Of a stretch of DNA of 64,000 nt, positions 7,929 to 16,553 are shown in pieces. The notes beneath the pieces were generated by a model. It saw nothing but the letters and a program-made list of their open reading frames with translations. It was not told the DNA's origin and searched no databases. This stretch comes from an uncultured Roseibium sp. (lineage in GTDB: Bacteria; Pseudomonadota; Alphaproteobacteria; Rhizobiales; Stappiaceae). A program made the translations under genes and the position numbers. Where the stretch lies: NCBI RefSeq assembly GCF_963669205.1, contig NZ_OY769915.1:2640001-2704000 (forward strand), given 5' to 3'. How positions within the stretch are numbered: the stretch's first letter is position 1; every line of letters begins with the position of its first letter.

Positions 7929-8868
7929 GGACTGGCGTGCCCTGCCTCCGCTGAACAGTCTCAAGGTGTTTGCCGTCGTGGCCGAGACAAGAAGCCTTTC
8001 CGCCGCCGGACGGGAGCTCAATGTCACCCATGCGGCTGTCAGTCAGCAGATCCGAAGCCTTGAGAGTTTCATGGGACTGAAACTGATCGTGCGGGAGGGC
8101 CGGGGTGTTGCCCTGACCCTGGAGGGCGAACAGCTGTTCGGCGGACTGAAAGGCGGTTTCGAAGCCATTCGCGACACCGTCGATGCGCTCCTCAAGGACG
8201 ACCAGGCAAGGCCGCTGAACATCACCATGACGCCGACATTCGCGGTCAGCTGGCTGATGCCGCGGATCAACGATTTCCGGCTGAAGCACCCGGACATCGA
8301 GTTGATGCTCAACCCGACGGCCGAAGTCATCGAACTGACCCCCGGCGGCACCGACATGGCGATCCGCTTTGGCAGGGGCGACTGGCCCGGTCTGGATTCC
8401 GAACTGCTTTTGCCGACCAACTTTGCCGTTGTGGGTGCACGCTGCCTGATCGGCGACAGGGCGATCGAAAGCCCCGAGGACATTCTGGATTTCCCGTGGC
8501 TGCAGGAATACGGCACCAACGAACTGGCCATCTGGATGGAGAACCAGGGCGTCGTGCCCTGTGAGAAGCTCAACGTCACCCATCTGCCGGGCTACATGCT
8601 GCTTGAAGGATTGCGGCGCGGCGAGGGGGTATCGGCGACGGCCAAGGCGTTTATCAAACCGGATATCGACGCAGGCAGCCTGCAGGTGCTTTTCGAGGAT
8701 GAAGAAGACCCGGGAACCGGCTATCACATGCTGACACGGCAGGGCGTCAAGCGCCCGCCCTTGAAGAAGCTGATGACATGGCTGCGCACCATGATCGCCG
8801 AAGACAGCAAGCGAGCGCGAACCGGGCTCGGCCAGTCACAGGATGACAAGCGCGATTGGTGCGCCTGA
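7927..8868 (+). CDS. LysR family regulator, GcvA-like
   Basis: 313 residues. The HTH occupies about residues 6-65 (LNSLKVFAVVAETRSLSAA, VTHAAVSQQIRSLE) and the rest is the two-lobed effector domain. MDWRALPPLN at the start resembles GcvA-type regulators of the glycine-cleavage family group. The frame is open further upstream, but ATG 7927 gives the standard N terminus. The divergent neighbour is the unknown 50-residue protein, the most likely direct target apart from lysR itself. Confidence 0.88.
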   Translation: MDWRALPPLNSLKVFAVVAETRSLSAAGRELNVTHAAVSQQIRSLESFMGLKLIVREGRGVALTLEGEQLFGGLKGGFEAIRDTVDALLKDDQARPLNITMTPTFAVSWLMPRINDFRLKHPDIELMLNPTAEVIELTPGGTDMAIRFGRGDWPGLDSELLLPTNFAVVGARCLIGDRAIESPEDILDFPWLQEYGTNELAIWMENQGVVPCEKLNVTHLPGYMLLEGLRRGEGVSATAKAFIKPDIDAGSLQVLFEDEEDPGTGYHMLTRQGVKRPPLKKLMTWLRTMIAEDSKRARTGLGQSQDDKRDWCA

Positions 8869-8926
8869 AACGCAGCAACCCTAAGCGGGAATTGGATGAT
8901 TTCGGCCTGCTTTATGAGGATATGGC

Positions 8927-10351
8927 CTAGTCGTTGCGTTCGATATCGTTCAGTTCAAAACTGCTGTCGAGCAGTGCCGGCTCTGGTCCGTAAAAGCGGG
9001 CCAGAAGAAAGAAACGACGTTCAGGGTCGGTCGGCAGCCAGTTGCTCTCCTTGCCCTCTGGTGCATTTGGCCCGAAAAAGATGTCGACTGACCCGTCCTC
9101 GTTGGCCACGACATCCGGCATTGTGGAGTCAATGCTGCTCGGTTCCAGATCGCGCAGGTAAGATGCCGTTTCCAGGTCGTAGGTCGTTATCGCCCAAAAG
9201 TCTCGAACCGGCACATCCGGCGGCATTGTCAGCTTGTAATTCCGGCTACCGTCAAGCCACTCGCCATCCGGGGTTTCCGCAAGATCGAGATAGTAGGTCG
9301 AGCTGCCGTAGTTTTTCACGCTGGTGATGATGGCGTAGTAAAGCGCGCCGCGTGCGTGATAGTCGTAGTAGGCAGGGTACTCGTAGGACCACTCCGTTTC
9401 GCGGGATCCGTCGGGAACCAGTGCCGACCAGCGTTTGCCTTCAAAGACAAACGGATTCAGAACGCGGTGGTATTGATCAATCATGTATTCCAGAGCCTCT
9501 GGCCCGGCGGCATCGAACATCGATTGAAGTTCGTCGCTCGGCGCAAATGGCTGGTCCCGCCTGATCCCGATCCGTGACAGCAGTCCCATCATCGCAAGGT
9601 CGCGCTCCAGAACGGTTTCTTCGCCGATCATCGCGTGGATCTCTGCGTATATGCTTCCATCCAGCTTGGGTGTCATTTCCAGCAACTTGCCGAAAAGATC
9701 GATGTAGTTGGTCGATGGACTGTCTGCTTCGGAAAGAGGATAGATCCTGAGTTTCTTTGTCAGTTCCGTTGCCTTGGCAAGGTTCTCAGCGGTTGCGCCA
9801 CCCGGCAGGATTGGCCGCAAGACCGCGAAGCCGAAGTTGGTCTCCTGCTCATAGACGAGCGCGTTTCGCAGGAGTGGACCATCGTAACCCGGCGGAACAA
9901 TCAGGTATTTCGCGCCAAGACCGCGATCGCGCCCTGCCGCGCCAACGTCGTCCAGTGGTCTCTGCCATGCGTCCATGATCGTGCCGAAAATCCCCACTCC
10001 GTCCTCGGAAGGGGGCATTTCAACCACCACTGGACCATCTTCAATGGACCAATAGGTCATGATGTAGGGAGTGGTGTTGTTCGGAGTCGCCGTCTGGAAG
10101 CGCCAGTCCTGCAATTCCGAAAAATAGCCGACATCATTCGGACCAACTCCGGCATCAGCCAGCGCGTCCCGGTAGAATTTGAAATTCATGAGAGGCATGG
10201 CCCAAACAGCGGCATCAACTGCCCGGTGGTATGTCATGCGCTCGTCTACGCTCGCACCCGCCATTTCGAACCCATCGGCATGGGCGTTGGCCCCGAGAAC
10301 CATACCAAGCAACACCGCGCCAATCTTTGATGATCCCGCAAACCACCCCAT
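8927..10351 (-). CDS. DUF1254/DUF1214 domain secreted protein
   Basis: 474 residues with a signal peptide (hydrophobic GAVLLGMVLGANAHA, cleavage near residue 25) followed by the DUF1254 region (about 35-170, with MPLMNFKFYRDAL and TPNNTTPYIMTYW) and a DUF1214 C-terminal region (about 330-450, with FWAITTYDLET and GKESNWLPT). Proteins of this family are exported and widespread in marine bacteria, but no reaction is established. A GGAGG ribosome site precedes ATG 10351. It appears monocistronic. Confidence 0.88.
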   Translation of the reverse strand: MGWFAGSSKIGAVLLGMVLGANAHADGFEMAGASVDERMTYHRAVDAAVWAMPLMNFKFYRDALADAGVGPNDVGYFSELQDWRFQTATPNNTTPYIMTYWSIEDGPVVVEMPPSEDGVGIFGTIMDAWQRPLDDVGAAGRDRGLGAKYLIVPPGYDGPLLRNALVYEQETNFGFAVLRPILPGGATAENLAKATELTKKLRIYPLSEADSPSTNYIDLFGKLLEMTPKLDGSIYAEIHAMIGEETVLERDLAMMGLLSRIGIRRDQPFAPSDELQSMFDAAGPEALEYMIDQYHRVLNPFVFEGKRWSALVPDGSRETEWSYEYPAYYDYHARGALYYAIITSVKNYGSSTYYLDLAETPDGEWLDGSRNYKLTMPPDVPVRDFWAITTYDLETASYLRDLEPSSIDSTMPDVVANEDGSVDIFFGPNAPEGKESNWLPTDPERRFFLLARFYGPEPALLDSSFELNDIERND

Positions 10352-10744
10352 GCAAGCCTCCTGTGAAAGGAATTTTCTTTTTCTTTGAATCGCAACACTA
10401 TCGTGCCGTCAGCACCGCTTCGAGATGTTACTTCTGACGTTCGTCAAATTGGCAGCGTTGGCGTGATTGCCCTGCGCTTGCGCAAGACTGGAGCGGGTAC
10501 ATCCGAAACTCCCGACGGATGATACGTGTTGAGCCGGGTGCGGACCTGAGCGGACACCACAAGTATTGTCTGCTTTGAGCGAAAAGCGATCATTCTCGGG
10601 TCATCGCAAAACAGGAACGGGTTGCCGTCCCTTGATCTCGTCGTTTGATTGTGGAACCGGACCCTCAAAAATTGAACATACTGGACCTGTTCGCGGAACC
10701 GCTTTTGAGGCACGGATTGCACAGGAAATGGGAGTTCTCGATCC
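10352..10744. other. 393-bp intergenic region
   Basis: Upstream space for both the DUF1254 gene (minus) and the peroxiredoxin fusion gene (plus). Open frames here lack ribosome sites and recognisable content. It may contain a decayed fragment around 10560-10740, but nothing can be assigned to a family. Confidence 0.4.
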
Positions 10745-11596
10745 ATGACGAATGCGCAAAACAACACCAATCCGCTTGTCCTTCCCGATGACCTGCCGCG
10801 TCCGGTCGACGATGGCGGAGCTGACCATCTGAAGGGGATGAAGGTGTGCTCTGTCGGTCTGCGTGCGACGACGGGAGACCGGGTGGATCTTTCGAAGGTG
10901 CCCGGCAGGGTGGTCGTCTACGCCTATCCGATGACCGGTGTTCCCGGCGTCGAGCTGCCGCCCGGCTGGAACGATATTCCCGGTGCGCGCGGCTGCACGC
11001 CGCAGACACTGTCGTTTCAGGCGGAAAAGGACGTTTTCGCGGCCTTCGGTGTCAAGGTCTTTGGCCTGAGCTCGCAGACCGCGGACTACCAGAAGGAACT
11101 CTCCGACCGCCTGGATCTGTCTTTTCCGGTCCTGAGCGATGCCGATTTCGAGTTCTCGGACGACATGCGCCTGCCGACCATGGTGGTCGAGGGGATGCGG
11201 CTGATCAAGCGGCTGACCCTCATTCTCAAGGATGGTTTGGTCGAGCATGTCTTCTATCCGGTCTTCCCGCCGAACAGGTCCGCAGCCGAGGTGATCGGCT
11301 GGCTTCAGGACAACGCGGGCCGGGAACACGGTTCCGGCGTCCTGATCTACACGACACCCGATTGCCCCCATTGCCGGGCTGCCAAGGCGCTCCTGCGGGA
11401 GAAGGGGATCGCTTATGTCGAGGTCGACGTGGACCGTGACCCGGAGGCGGCGCATGTCATGGTTGCCCGCAGCAATGGCCGCCGGACCGTGCCGCAGATT
11501 TTCATCGGCCCGACTCATGTCGGTGGCGGCGATGACCTTGCTGCGCTGGAGAGAGGTGGACGGCTGGACGCACTGCTTGCTGGCAGGCGGGTGTGA
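10745..11596 (+). CDS. Peroxiredoxin-glutaredoxin fusion protein
   Basis: 283 residues in two parts. Residues 20-185 are a peroxiredoxin-type thioredoxin fold with VVVYAYPMTGVPGVELPPGW and a candidate peroxidatic cysteine in GARGCTPQT near residue 83; the usual PxxxTxxC loop is altered. Residues 195-283 are a glutaredoxin with the CPHC dithiol near 208-211 and the TVPQIFI cis-Pro motif near 250. The fusion would let the glutaredoxin part recycle the oxidised peroxidase with glutathione, as in the known hybrid Prx5-Grx proteins, but this peroxiredoxin half is a different branch. ATG 10745 has GGGAG 10 bases upstream. Peroxide reduction is inferred from the folds. Confidence 0.85.
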   Translation: MTNAQNNTNPLVLPDDLPRPVDDGGADHLKGMKVCSVGLRATTGDRVDLSKVPGRVVVYAYPMTGVPGVELPPGWNDIPGARGCTPQTLSFQAEKDVFAAFGVKVFGLSSQTADYQKELSDRLDLSFPVLSDADFEFSDDMRLPTMVVEGMRLIKRLTLILKDGLVEHVFYPVFPPNRSAAEVIGWLQDNAGREHGSGVLIYTTPDCPHCRAAKALLREKGIAYVEVDVDRDPEAAHVMVARSNGRRTVPQIFIGPTHVGGGDDLAALERGGRLDALLAGRRV

Positions 11597-11678
11597 CGCG
11601 TAAGAAGAGCCAGGCTTCGGATGCGCAGAACCCATGCCTTGAGAAACGCAGACAGCCAGAGAGCTAAAGACCAACGCC

Positions 11679-12218
11679 TTGCAAACTCTACGCGACGAAG
11701 ATGAAACAGTTTACGTGACTTTGGGCCCCGAAGGCACCAATCATGATTTTGTGCTGCGCAATTATCTGCGCGAGCGCGGGAGCCGGGCGCGGGTCATCCA
11801 CGCACCGGACGCGGCCCGCATGCTGGAACAATGCTTCCGTGGCGATGCCACGCATTTGATGATTTGTGCCGCGCATCCGGCTGCCGCGGAGACGGTTGCG
11901 ACAGCCCAGTACGCGCACGGTATTCTTCTGACCGACACCTTCATCGCCGCGAGCCAGCCTCTCGCGATCTTGACCCGGTCCGATGTCGAGAATCCCCGGA
12001 CGATTGCGCTCCAACCGGCGACCCGTTCTTACACGTCCCTGTCCGGGTTTGACGAGGTGATCGAAGTGACGTCTACCGTCGCCGCCTTCGAGGGATTGCT
12101 GCAAGGCGATTGGGACAGCGCCCTCACGCTGCGCCGGTATGCTGATACCAGGGATGTGAAGATGGTCCGCCCCGTCGATGCGGCGCGGGATGCCTGGCTG
12201 GTCCTCTCGCGCGGCTAA
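11679..12218 (+). CDS. PheA-like single-domain protein (prephenate dehydratase fold, truncated)
   Basis: 179 residues starting with TTG at 11679; the frame is closed 36 bases upstream and no ATG is available. VYVTLGPEGTNHDF copies the N-terminal substrate motif of prephenate dehydratases, and the whole protein resembles their two-lobed periplasmic-binding-protein-like fold. It is far shorter than PheA (about 280 residues), has no ACT regulatory domain, and I do not find the catalytic TRF motif. It may be a BacA-like prephenate enzyme or a ligand-binding relative; I cannot tell which. It follows the Prx-Grx gene by 82 bp in the same direction. Confidence 0.6.
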   Translation: MQTLRDEDETVYVTLGPEGTNHDFVLRNYLRERGSRARVIHAPDAARMLEQCFRGDATHLMICAAHPAAAETVATAQYAHGILLTDTFIAASQPLAILTRSDVENPRTIALQPATRSYTSLSGFDEVIEVTSTVAAFEGLLQGDWDSALTLRRYADTRDVKMVRPVDAARDAWLVLSRG

Positions 12219-12330
12219 AAAGGCCCCTGGCTGATCGACATTGATGACTTGGCACGCGAGCGGACACCGATTCTGCGCCCGATAGAAACGCCAGTTCTTT
12301 GCAATTATTCGCTTGATATCGATTTTGCCA

Positions 12331-12361
12331 TTGACCCTGACATTAGTGTCAGGGCGCTAAG
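12331..12361 (+). promoter_or_regulatory. MerR-type promoter with 19-bp spacer in front of the SDR gene
   Basis: TTGACC (12331-12336) and GCTAAG (12356-12361) are separated by exactly 19 bp. The spacer region contains the palindrome CCCTGACA-TTAG-TGTCAGGG (12335-12354). Overlong 19-bp spacers with a central dyad are the hallmark of promoters that MerR-family activators twist into an active shape. The merR gene lies just after the SDR gene. Confidence 0.78.
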
Positions 12362-12410
12362 CGTGTCGCCTGTCAAAACTCTGAAAAACCCGTATAGGAG
12401 ACGAAACGAC

Positions 12411-13175
12411 ATGGCGCGAAACAGCATCTGGACAGGAAAGGTGGCCATCGTCACCGGCGGCAGTTCCGGGATCGGCAAGGCGGTCGCAACCCGACTTGCT
12501 CAGAACGGCGCGAACGTTCTCATCACGGGACGCAGCGCCAGCAAGCTCGCCGAAGCCGCGGCTGAGGACGATGGCATCGAAGCCCTGCAGATGGACAGCG
12601 CAGAGGCGGGAAGCGGCGCACGGATCGCCGAGGCGGCAGACGCGCGATGGGGACGCATTGACCTGGTTGTCAACAATTCCGGTGCAGGTCAGATGCTGCC
12701 GGTGGAGGCGTATGACGCCGAGGTCATTGCGAGCATGTCGGCCCTGAACATTCTGGCGCCGTCGCAACTTGTGGCCGCGACCCATCCGGCGTTGCGTGAA
12801 AGCAGAGGGGCGATCGTGAACGTCGGAACGGCCGTGTCGCGCAACGCGGCACCGATGCTGGCGCATTACGGGGCGACCAAGGCTGCGCTGGAACACCTGA
12901 CCCGGTCCTGGGCGATCGAACTTTCAGGCGACGGCATTCGCGTCAATGCCGTCTCACCCGGGCCAGTCAAGAGCGGCGCGCTAACCGGAATGATGGGTCT
13001 TCCGGAAGAGATGGCGCGGCAGGTCGAGGAACAGGAAGCTTCTCAGGTTCCCCTTGGACGGCGCGGTGTGACTGCCGACATCGTCCCCTGGATACTGCGT
13101 CTGGGCAGCCCGGCAAACGAATGGCTTACGGGACAGATCCTGACGATTGATGGCGGCTGGTCGCTGCGAACCTGA
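12411..13175 (+). CDS. Short-chain dehydrogenase/reductase
   Basis: 254 residues. The cofactor motif is TGGSSGIG near residues 16-23, NNSG near 88-91, and the active-site Y-x3-K in HYGATKA near 151-157; the C terminus ends LTGQILTIDGGWSLRT as in classical SDRs. AGGAGA 9 bases before ATG 12411 fixes the start although the frame is open to 12249. The gene is driven by a MerR-type promoter and followed 72 bp later by a merR gene, so it is the likely regulated target. Substrate unknown; a reactive aldehyde, quinone or similar electrophile would fit the regulator type. Confidence 0.9.
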   Translation: MARNSIWTGKVAIVTGGSSGIGKAVATRLAQNGANVLITGRSASKLAEAAAEDDGIEALQMDSAEAGSGARIAEAADARWGRIDLVVNNSGAGQMLPVEAYDAEVIASMSALNILAPSQLVAATHPALRESRGAIVNVGTAVSRNAAPMLAHYGATKAALEHLTRSWAIELSGDGIRVNAVSPGPVKSGALTGMMGLPEEMARQVEEQEASQVPLGRRGVTADIVPWILRLGSPANEWLTGQILTIDGGWSLRT

Positions 13176-13185
13176 CGAGCAACGG

Positions 13186-13214
13186 GCCGGGTGGATTGAA
13201 ATCATTCACCCGGC
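13186..13214 (+). terminator. Stem-loop between SDR and merR genes
   Basis: GCCGGGTG (13186-13193) pairs with CACCCGGC (13207-13214) across a 13-nt loop. There is no clear U-run, so it may be an attenuator or RNA-stabilising stem rather than a full terminator. Confidence 0.4.
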
Positions 13215-13246
13215 ACCTTACTCATTGACGGACAACCCTTACACCC

Positions 13247-13630
13247 ATGTCAGGCCCTCTGGAGTATTCGGTCATGCAGGCAAAGGAAGCGGCTGAGACA
13301 CTCGGCATCACGCAACGCATGCTGCGCCATTATGAAAAAGAGGGCCTGCTGGACGTTTCGAGAACGCCCAACGGATATCGCATCTATCGTGAAGCCGACT
13401 TGCGCAGAGCCGGACGTATACGAGATTTCATTGCAACGGGGTTCTCCACGCGCGAAATCCGCGCCATGAGCGCTTGCCTGTCCGATGAGGGGTCGGGCCC
13501 GTGCGAAGGTGGCATTGAGAAACTGGCCGAAAAGCTGCAACATATCGACCGGCTCAGGGCTGAGCTTGATGAAAAGCGGAACGCGGTTCTCGACCGGCTT
13601 GCTGTTCTGAGAAACAGCCTGTCCGCCTAG
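13247..13630 (+). CDS. MerR family transcriptional regulator
   Basis: 127 residues: HTH_MerR at about residues 8-75 (AAETLGITQRMLRHYEKEGLL is the standard helix-turn-helix and wing) followed by a coiled-coil dimerisation helix. Two cysteines, in AMSACLSDEG and GPCEGG, lie between the wing and the coil and could sense electrophiles or oxidants. It probably activates the SDR gene upstream through the 19-bp-spacer promoter at 12331-12361. No separate strong promoter is visible, so the two genes may be co-transcribed and autoregulated. Confidence 0.88.
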   Translation: MSGPLEYSVMQAKEAAETLGITQRMLRHYEKEGLLDVSRTPNGYRIYREADLRRAGRIRDFIATGFSTREIRAMSACLSDEGSGPCEGGIEKLAEKLQHIDRLRAELDEKRNAVLDRLAVLRNSLSA

Positions 13631-13741
13631 ACGTTCCGTACCACAATGCGGACAGGTCCGACTGTTTGGCGTGGTGCCCGTCCGGGTATTCGAGATGAAC
13701 AGGCGCGATCCGAGCCATCATGCGGCCATTTGTGATCGGTT

Positions 13742-14722
13742 TCACTTGCAGATAGGCAGTTCCAGGGGCGGCCGTTTCGGCAGGGAGCGCCGCCATTCGT
13801 TGATGATCGGTTGCAGTTTTCTCTTCGGCCAGAACTTGGGCGCGCCGATTGATTTCAGGCAACTGGCGTTCCAGTAGAGCCCGGCGTTGGCCAGCGACGT
13901 GCGTTTCCTGACCGCATTCGCCACCGCGTTGATATCGCGTCCCTCTGGATAGATGTAGAGCGTGGTCGGATTTCCCTCGACCAGCGACAGGATCTGCCGT
14001 GATTCGGCCGGCGACCAGGTGGTGCATCCATTGCTGCGCCCGCCGGTGTAGTTCACCAGCTTGCCGTATGGGACATAGCCATCCTTGTCCGCATGCGGGC
14101 TCTTCGGGTTCTTGAAACGGCATTGCCATTTCAGGAAAACCGCGGGGTGCCCGCCGATGGCCCGTTCCCGGGCATTTGCGGTATCGCCTTCGCCGTCAAA
14201 CAGCAGGAATGTCCGGTGAAAGGCTTTCCGTTTGCCGGACTGGCGGTGGTAGCCTTTGAAGGACGTTCTCGTTTCGGCTGTGACGTAAGCGCCACCCGCC
14301 GTGAGTTTCGATCCTTCCGCATTGCTGAAATTCCTGGCGCACTGGCGTCCGTTCGAGAAATTCGCGCGCTTCAGTTTTCGCCCGTTGCCGTAGCCCGACG
14401 AAACAGCCCGGAAGAATTTTCGTTGCTCGCAAATGACATAAAACCGGCGCCCTGGCTTTCCGCTGCGCGAGGTGCTCGGGCGTGTCGCGTCCTTGGCGAG
14501 ATAACAGGGGTTTCTGACCTTGCCCTGGCGACGCTTTCGCTGATAAAGCGCACGCGCCCTTTGGAGGACGACCGGAGCAATTTGACCATCGGCCGTACCG
14601 ACATGTTTTTGCAGCCAGCCGGGTATTCTTGAACTCTGCTGCGCCGCATCGGCCGGCTCCGCTCCCGACACGGCGGCAGCAAGCAATACGGCAAGGGTCA
14701 GGTGAGGCCAGGCAAACGGCAC
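13742..14722 (-). CDS. Secreted murein L,D-transpeptidase-like protein
   Basis: 326 residues beginning with GTG at 14722, preceded by AGGAGG. A signal peptide covers about residues 1-26 (LTLAVLLAAAVSGAEPADAA). The catalytic region near 190-240 has HPAVFL and GGRSNGCTTW, the SxGC signature of L,D-transpeptidase catalytic folds (PF13645-type). The N-terminal third is basic and of no known domain. It would act in the periplasm on peptidoglycan cross-links. Two possible internal disulphide partners and a Cys near the C terminus fit an exported protein. Confidence 0.78.
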   Translation of the reverse strand: MPFAWPHLTLAVLLAAAVSGAEPADAAQQSSRIPGWLQKHVGTADGQIAPVVLQRARALYQRKRRQGKVRNPCYLAKDATRPSTSRSGKPGRRFYVICEQRKFFRAVSSGYGNGRKLKRANFSNGRQCARNFSNAEGSKLTAGGAYVTAETRTSFKGYHRQSGKRKAFHRTFLLFDGEGDTANARERAIGGHPAVFLKWQCRFKNPKSPHADKDGYVPYGKLVNYTGGRSNGCTTWSPAESRQILSLVEGNPTTLYIYPEGRDINAVANAVRKRTSLANAGLYWNASCLKSIGAPKFWPKRKLQPIINEWRRSLPKRPPLELPICK

Positions 14723-14884
14723 GATCGGTCCTCCTGCAAATCGCGTGTCTTTGATACTACACGCAATTCGCCGGTTTCACTTGCGCAAAGCGAAGGAAAA
14801 CACGTCTTGCATCCAGAGACCGGTGCAAAACCTGCCGCTTGGTAAGCGCATCTGCCGTAGTCGACAGGCAAGCATCGTCCCCGG

Positions 14885-16306
14885 TCAGGACGCGTTCCGC
14901 GCGAACAGGTGTTCGGCCATGACGCCCACGCGTGTTTCCACCGCTTCGAGTGCATCGAGAATCAGGTCCTCGCGGAAACGTTTTCCGGCCACCTGCACCG
15001 CGACCGGCATGCCGTCATGCATGGATGGAGAAACGATGCCCGCCGGCAAACCCATGTAATTCATGGCAAATGACCAGATCCCGCAGCCGAGCACGTCCAT
15101 GATGCCGTCCTTGCCCTCCGCGTCCCTGTTCCAGGCATAGGTCGGAGACGGCAGGAACGGGCACAACACGAGGGGATACTGCTCAAACAGGAGATTCCAC
15201 TGGCGTATGAAGTGGGAACGCCTTGCCATCTGCTGCAACAGTTCGTCGTCCCTGAAAGGGGGGAACAGTTCGAAATATTCGTCGAACATCCGGTTGATTT
15301 CGGAACTGCCGTGTTCGCGGACATCCTTCAGCATCAGCACGTTGACCTCGCCCATCAAGGCGCGGTAGCCCGTTTCGCCGATTTCGCTGATGTCGGGCGT
15401 CTCGATCTCGATCACCTCGTATCCGGCATCGAGCAGGCAGTCGCGCGCGGTTTCAAGGGCCTGGAGGATCGCCGGGTGTGCCTCGAACTGATAGGTGTTC
15501 GTGGTGAACCCGACTTTGACCGGCTTTTCCGGAGCGGGTCCGTCAAACGGGACGGGGGCCTGCCACGGATCGCGCGGGTCGTAGGCGATGGCGGACTTCA
15601 TCGCGAGCCGCACATCGCGGACCTCCCGGCAGATGACCCCCTGGACGGACATCAGTTGCGCGAGCATGCCGCGCTCGGCCTTTTGAGAAGGGTTCCAGGC
15701 AGGCGTACGGCCAAGTCCCGGTTTGACTGTAACCGCCCCGGTGGCGGCGGCCGGAAAGCGCAGCGACCCTCCGATGTCGTTTCCGTGGGCGATCGGACCC
15801 ATGCCGCTCATGACGGCGGCCGAGGCCCCACCGGACGATCCGCCGGGTGAAGCCCAGTCGTTCCACGGGTTCGCGGTGCGTCCGTGCAATTCGTTGGTCG
15901 TCGTTGCGCGAAAGGAGAATTCCGGCGTATTAGTGCGGCCGATCACGATCGCACCGGCATTGGTCAGGTTTCTCACGAACGGCGCGTCATCCGGTGCGAC
16001 GATTTCAGTGAAAGCCTTGACCCCGTTCGTGGTCGATTTGCCCTTCTGGTCGACATTGACCTTGATGGTCACCGGGACACCGTGAAGCGGTCCGACAGGT
16101 CCGGAGTTGCCTTGATTTGCATCCAGACGACGCGCAATTTCGATCGCTTCATCACCCAGATCTTCGACAACGGCATTCAGATGACCGTTTTCCGCGCGCA
16201 TGCGCTCAACGGTACCTGCCACAACGGCTTCAGCCGTCGTTTCGCGCCTTGAGATCTGGTTGACGAGTTCGCTTGCGCTCAGCTGCCAGACTGGTTTTTC
16301 CGCCAT
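14885..16306 (-). CDS. Amidase signature family amidohydrolase
   Basis: 473 residues, full length. The Ser-cisSer-Lys triad is visible: Lys in GVPVTIKVN near residue 81, cis-Ser in GGSSGGASAA near 156 and nucleophile Ser in NDIGGSLRFPA near 181. Family members hydrolyse amides of carboxylic acids; the substrate here is unknown. It shares strand with the amidinotransferase gene 247 bp upstream, and a joint role in handling a guanidino or amide compound is possible but unproven. Confidence 0.92.
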   Translation of the reverse strand: MAEKPVWQLSASELVNQISRRETTAEAVVAGTVERMRAENGHLNAVVEDLGDEAIEIARRLDANQGNSGPVGPLHGVPVTIKVNVDQKGKSTTNGVKAFTEIVAPDDAPFVRNLTNAGAIVIGRTNTPEFSFRATTTNELHGRTANPWNDWASPGGSSGGASAAVMSGMGPIAHGNDIGGSLRFPAAATGAVTVKPGLGRTPAWNPSQKAERGMLAQLMSVQGVICREVRDVRLAMKSAIAYDPRDPWQAPVPFDGPAPEKPVKVGFTTNTYQFEAHPAILQALETARDCLLDAGYEVIEIETPDISEIGETGYRALMGEVNVLMLKDVREHGSSEINRMFDEYFELFPPFRDDELLQQMARRSHFIRQWNLLFEQYPLVLCPFLPSPTYAWNRDAEGKDGIMDVLGCGIWSFAMNYMGLPAGIVSPSMHDGMPVAVQVAGKRFREDLILDALEAVETRVGVMAEHLFARNAS

Positions 16307-16553
16307 GTATCAGGGCTCCTGCGTACGCCGGTACGCGCAATCATTTCCCAAAAAGCATTTGTATCACCTGTCGGTCTTAGAGCAGGTGGCTTCTGACGGC
16401 AATGCGGCATCACTACCTGAAGGGCCAGTGAGCCCGGACCCGGCATCAAGCGGCCAGGTCCGGCAAACAATGCACGTCCCGTTGCTCGCACCAAACCGGA
16501 ATGCTCAATGTCTTCATGGCAAGGCAGCCCGTCCGGACCCCAGGCTTTCTTGG

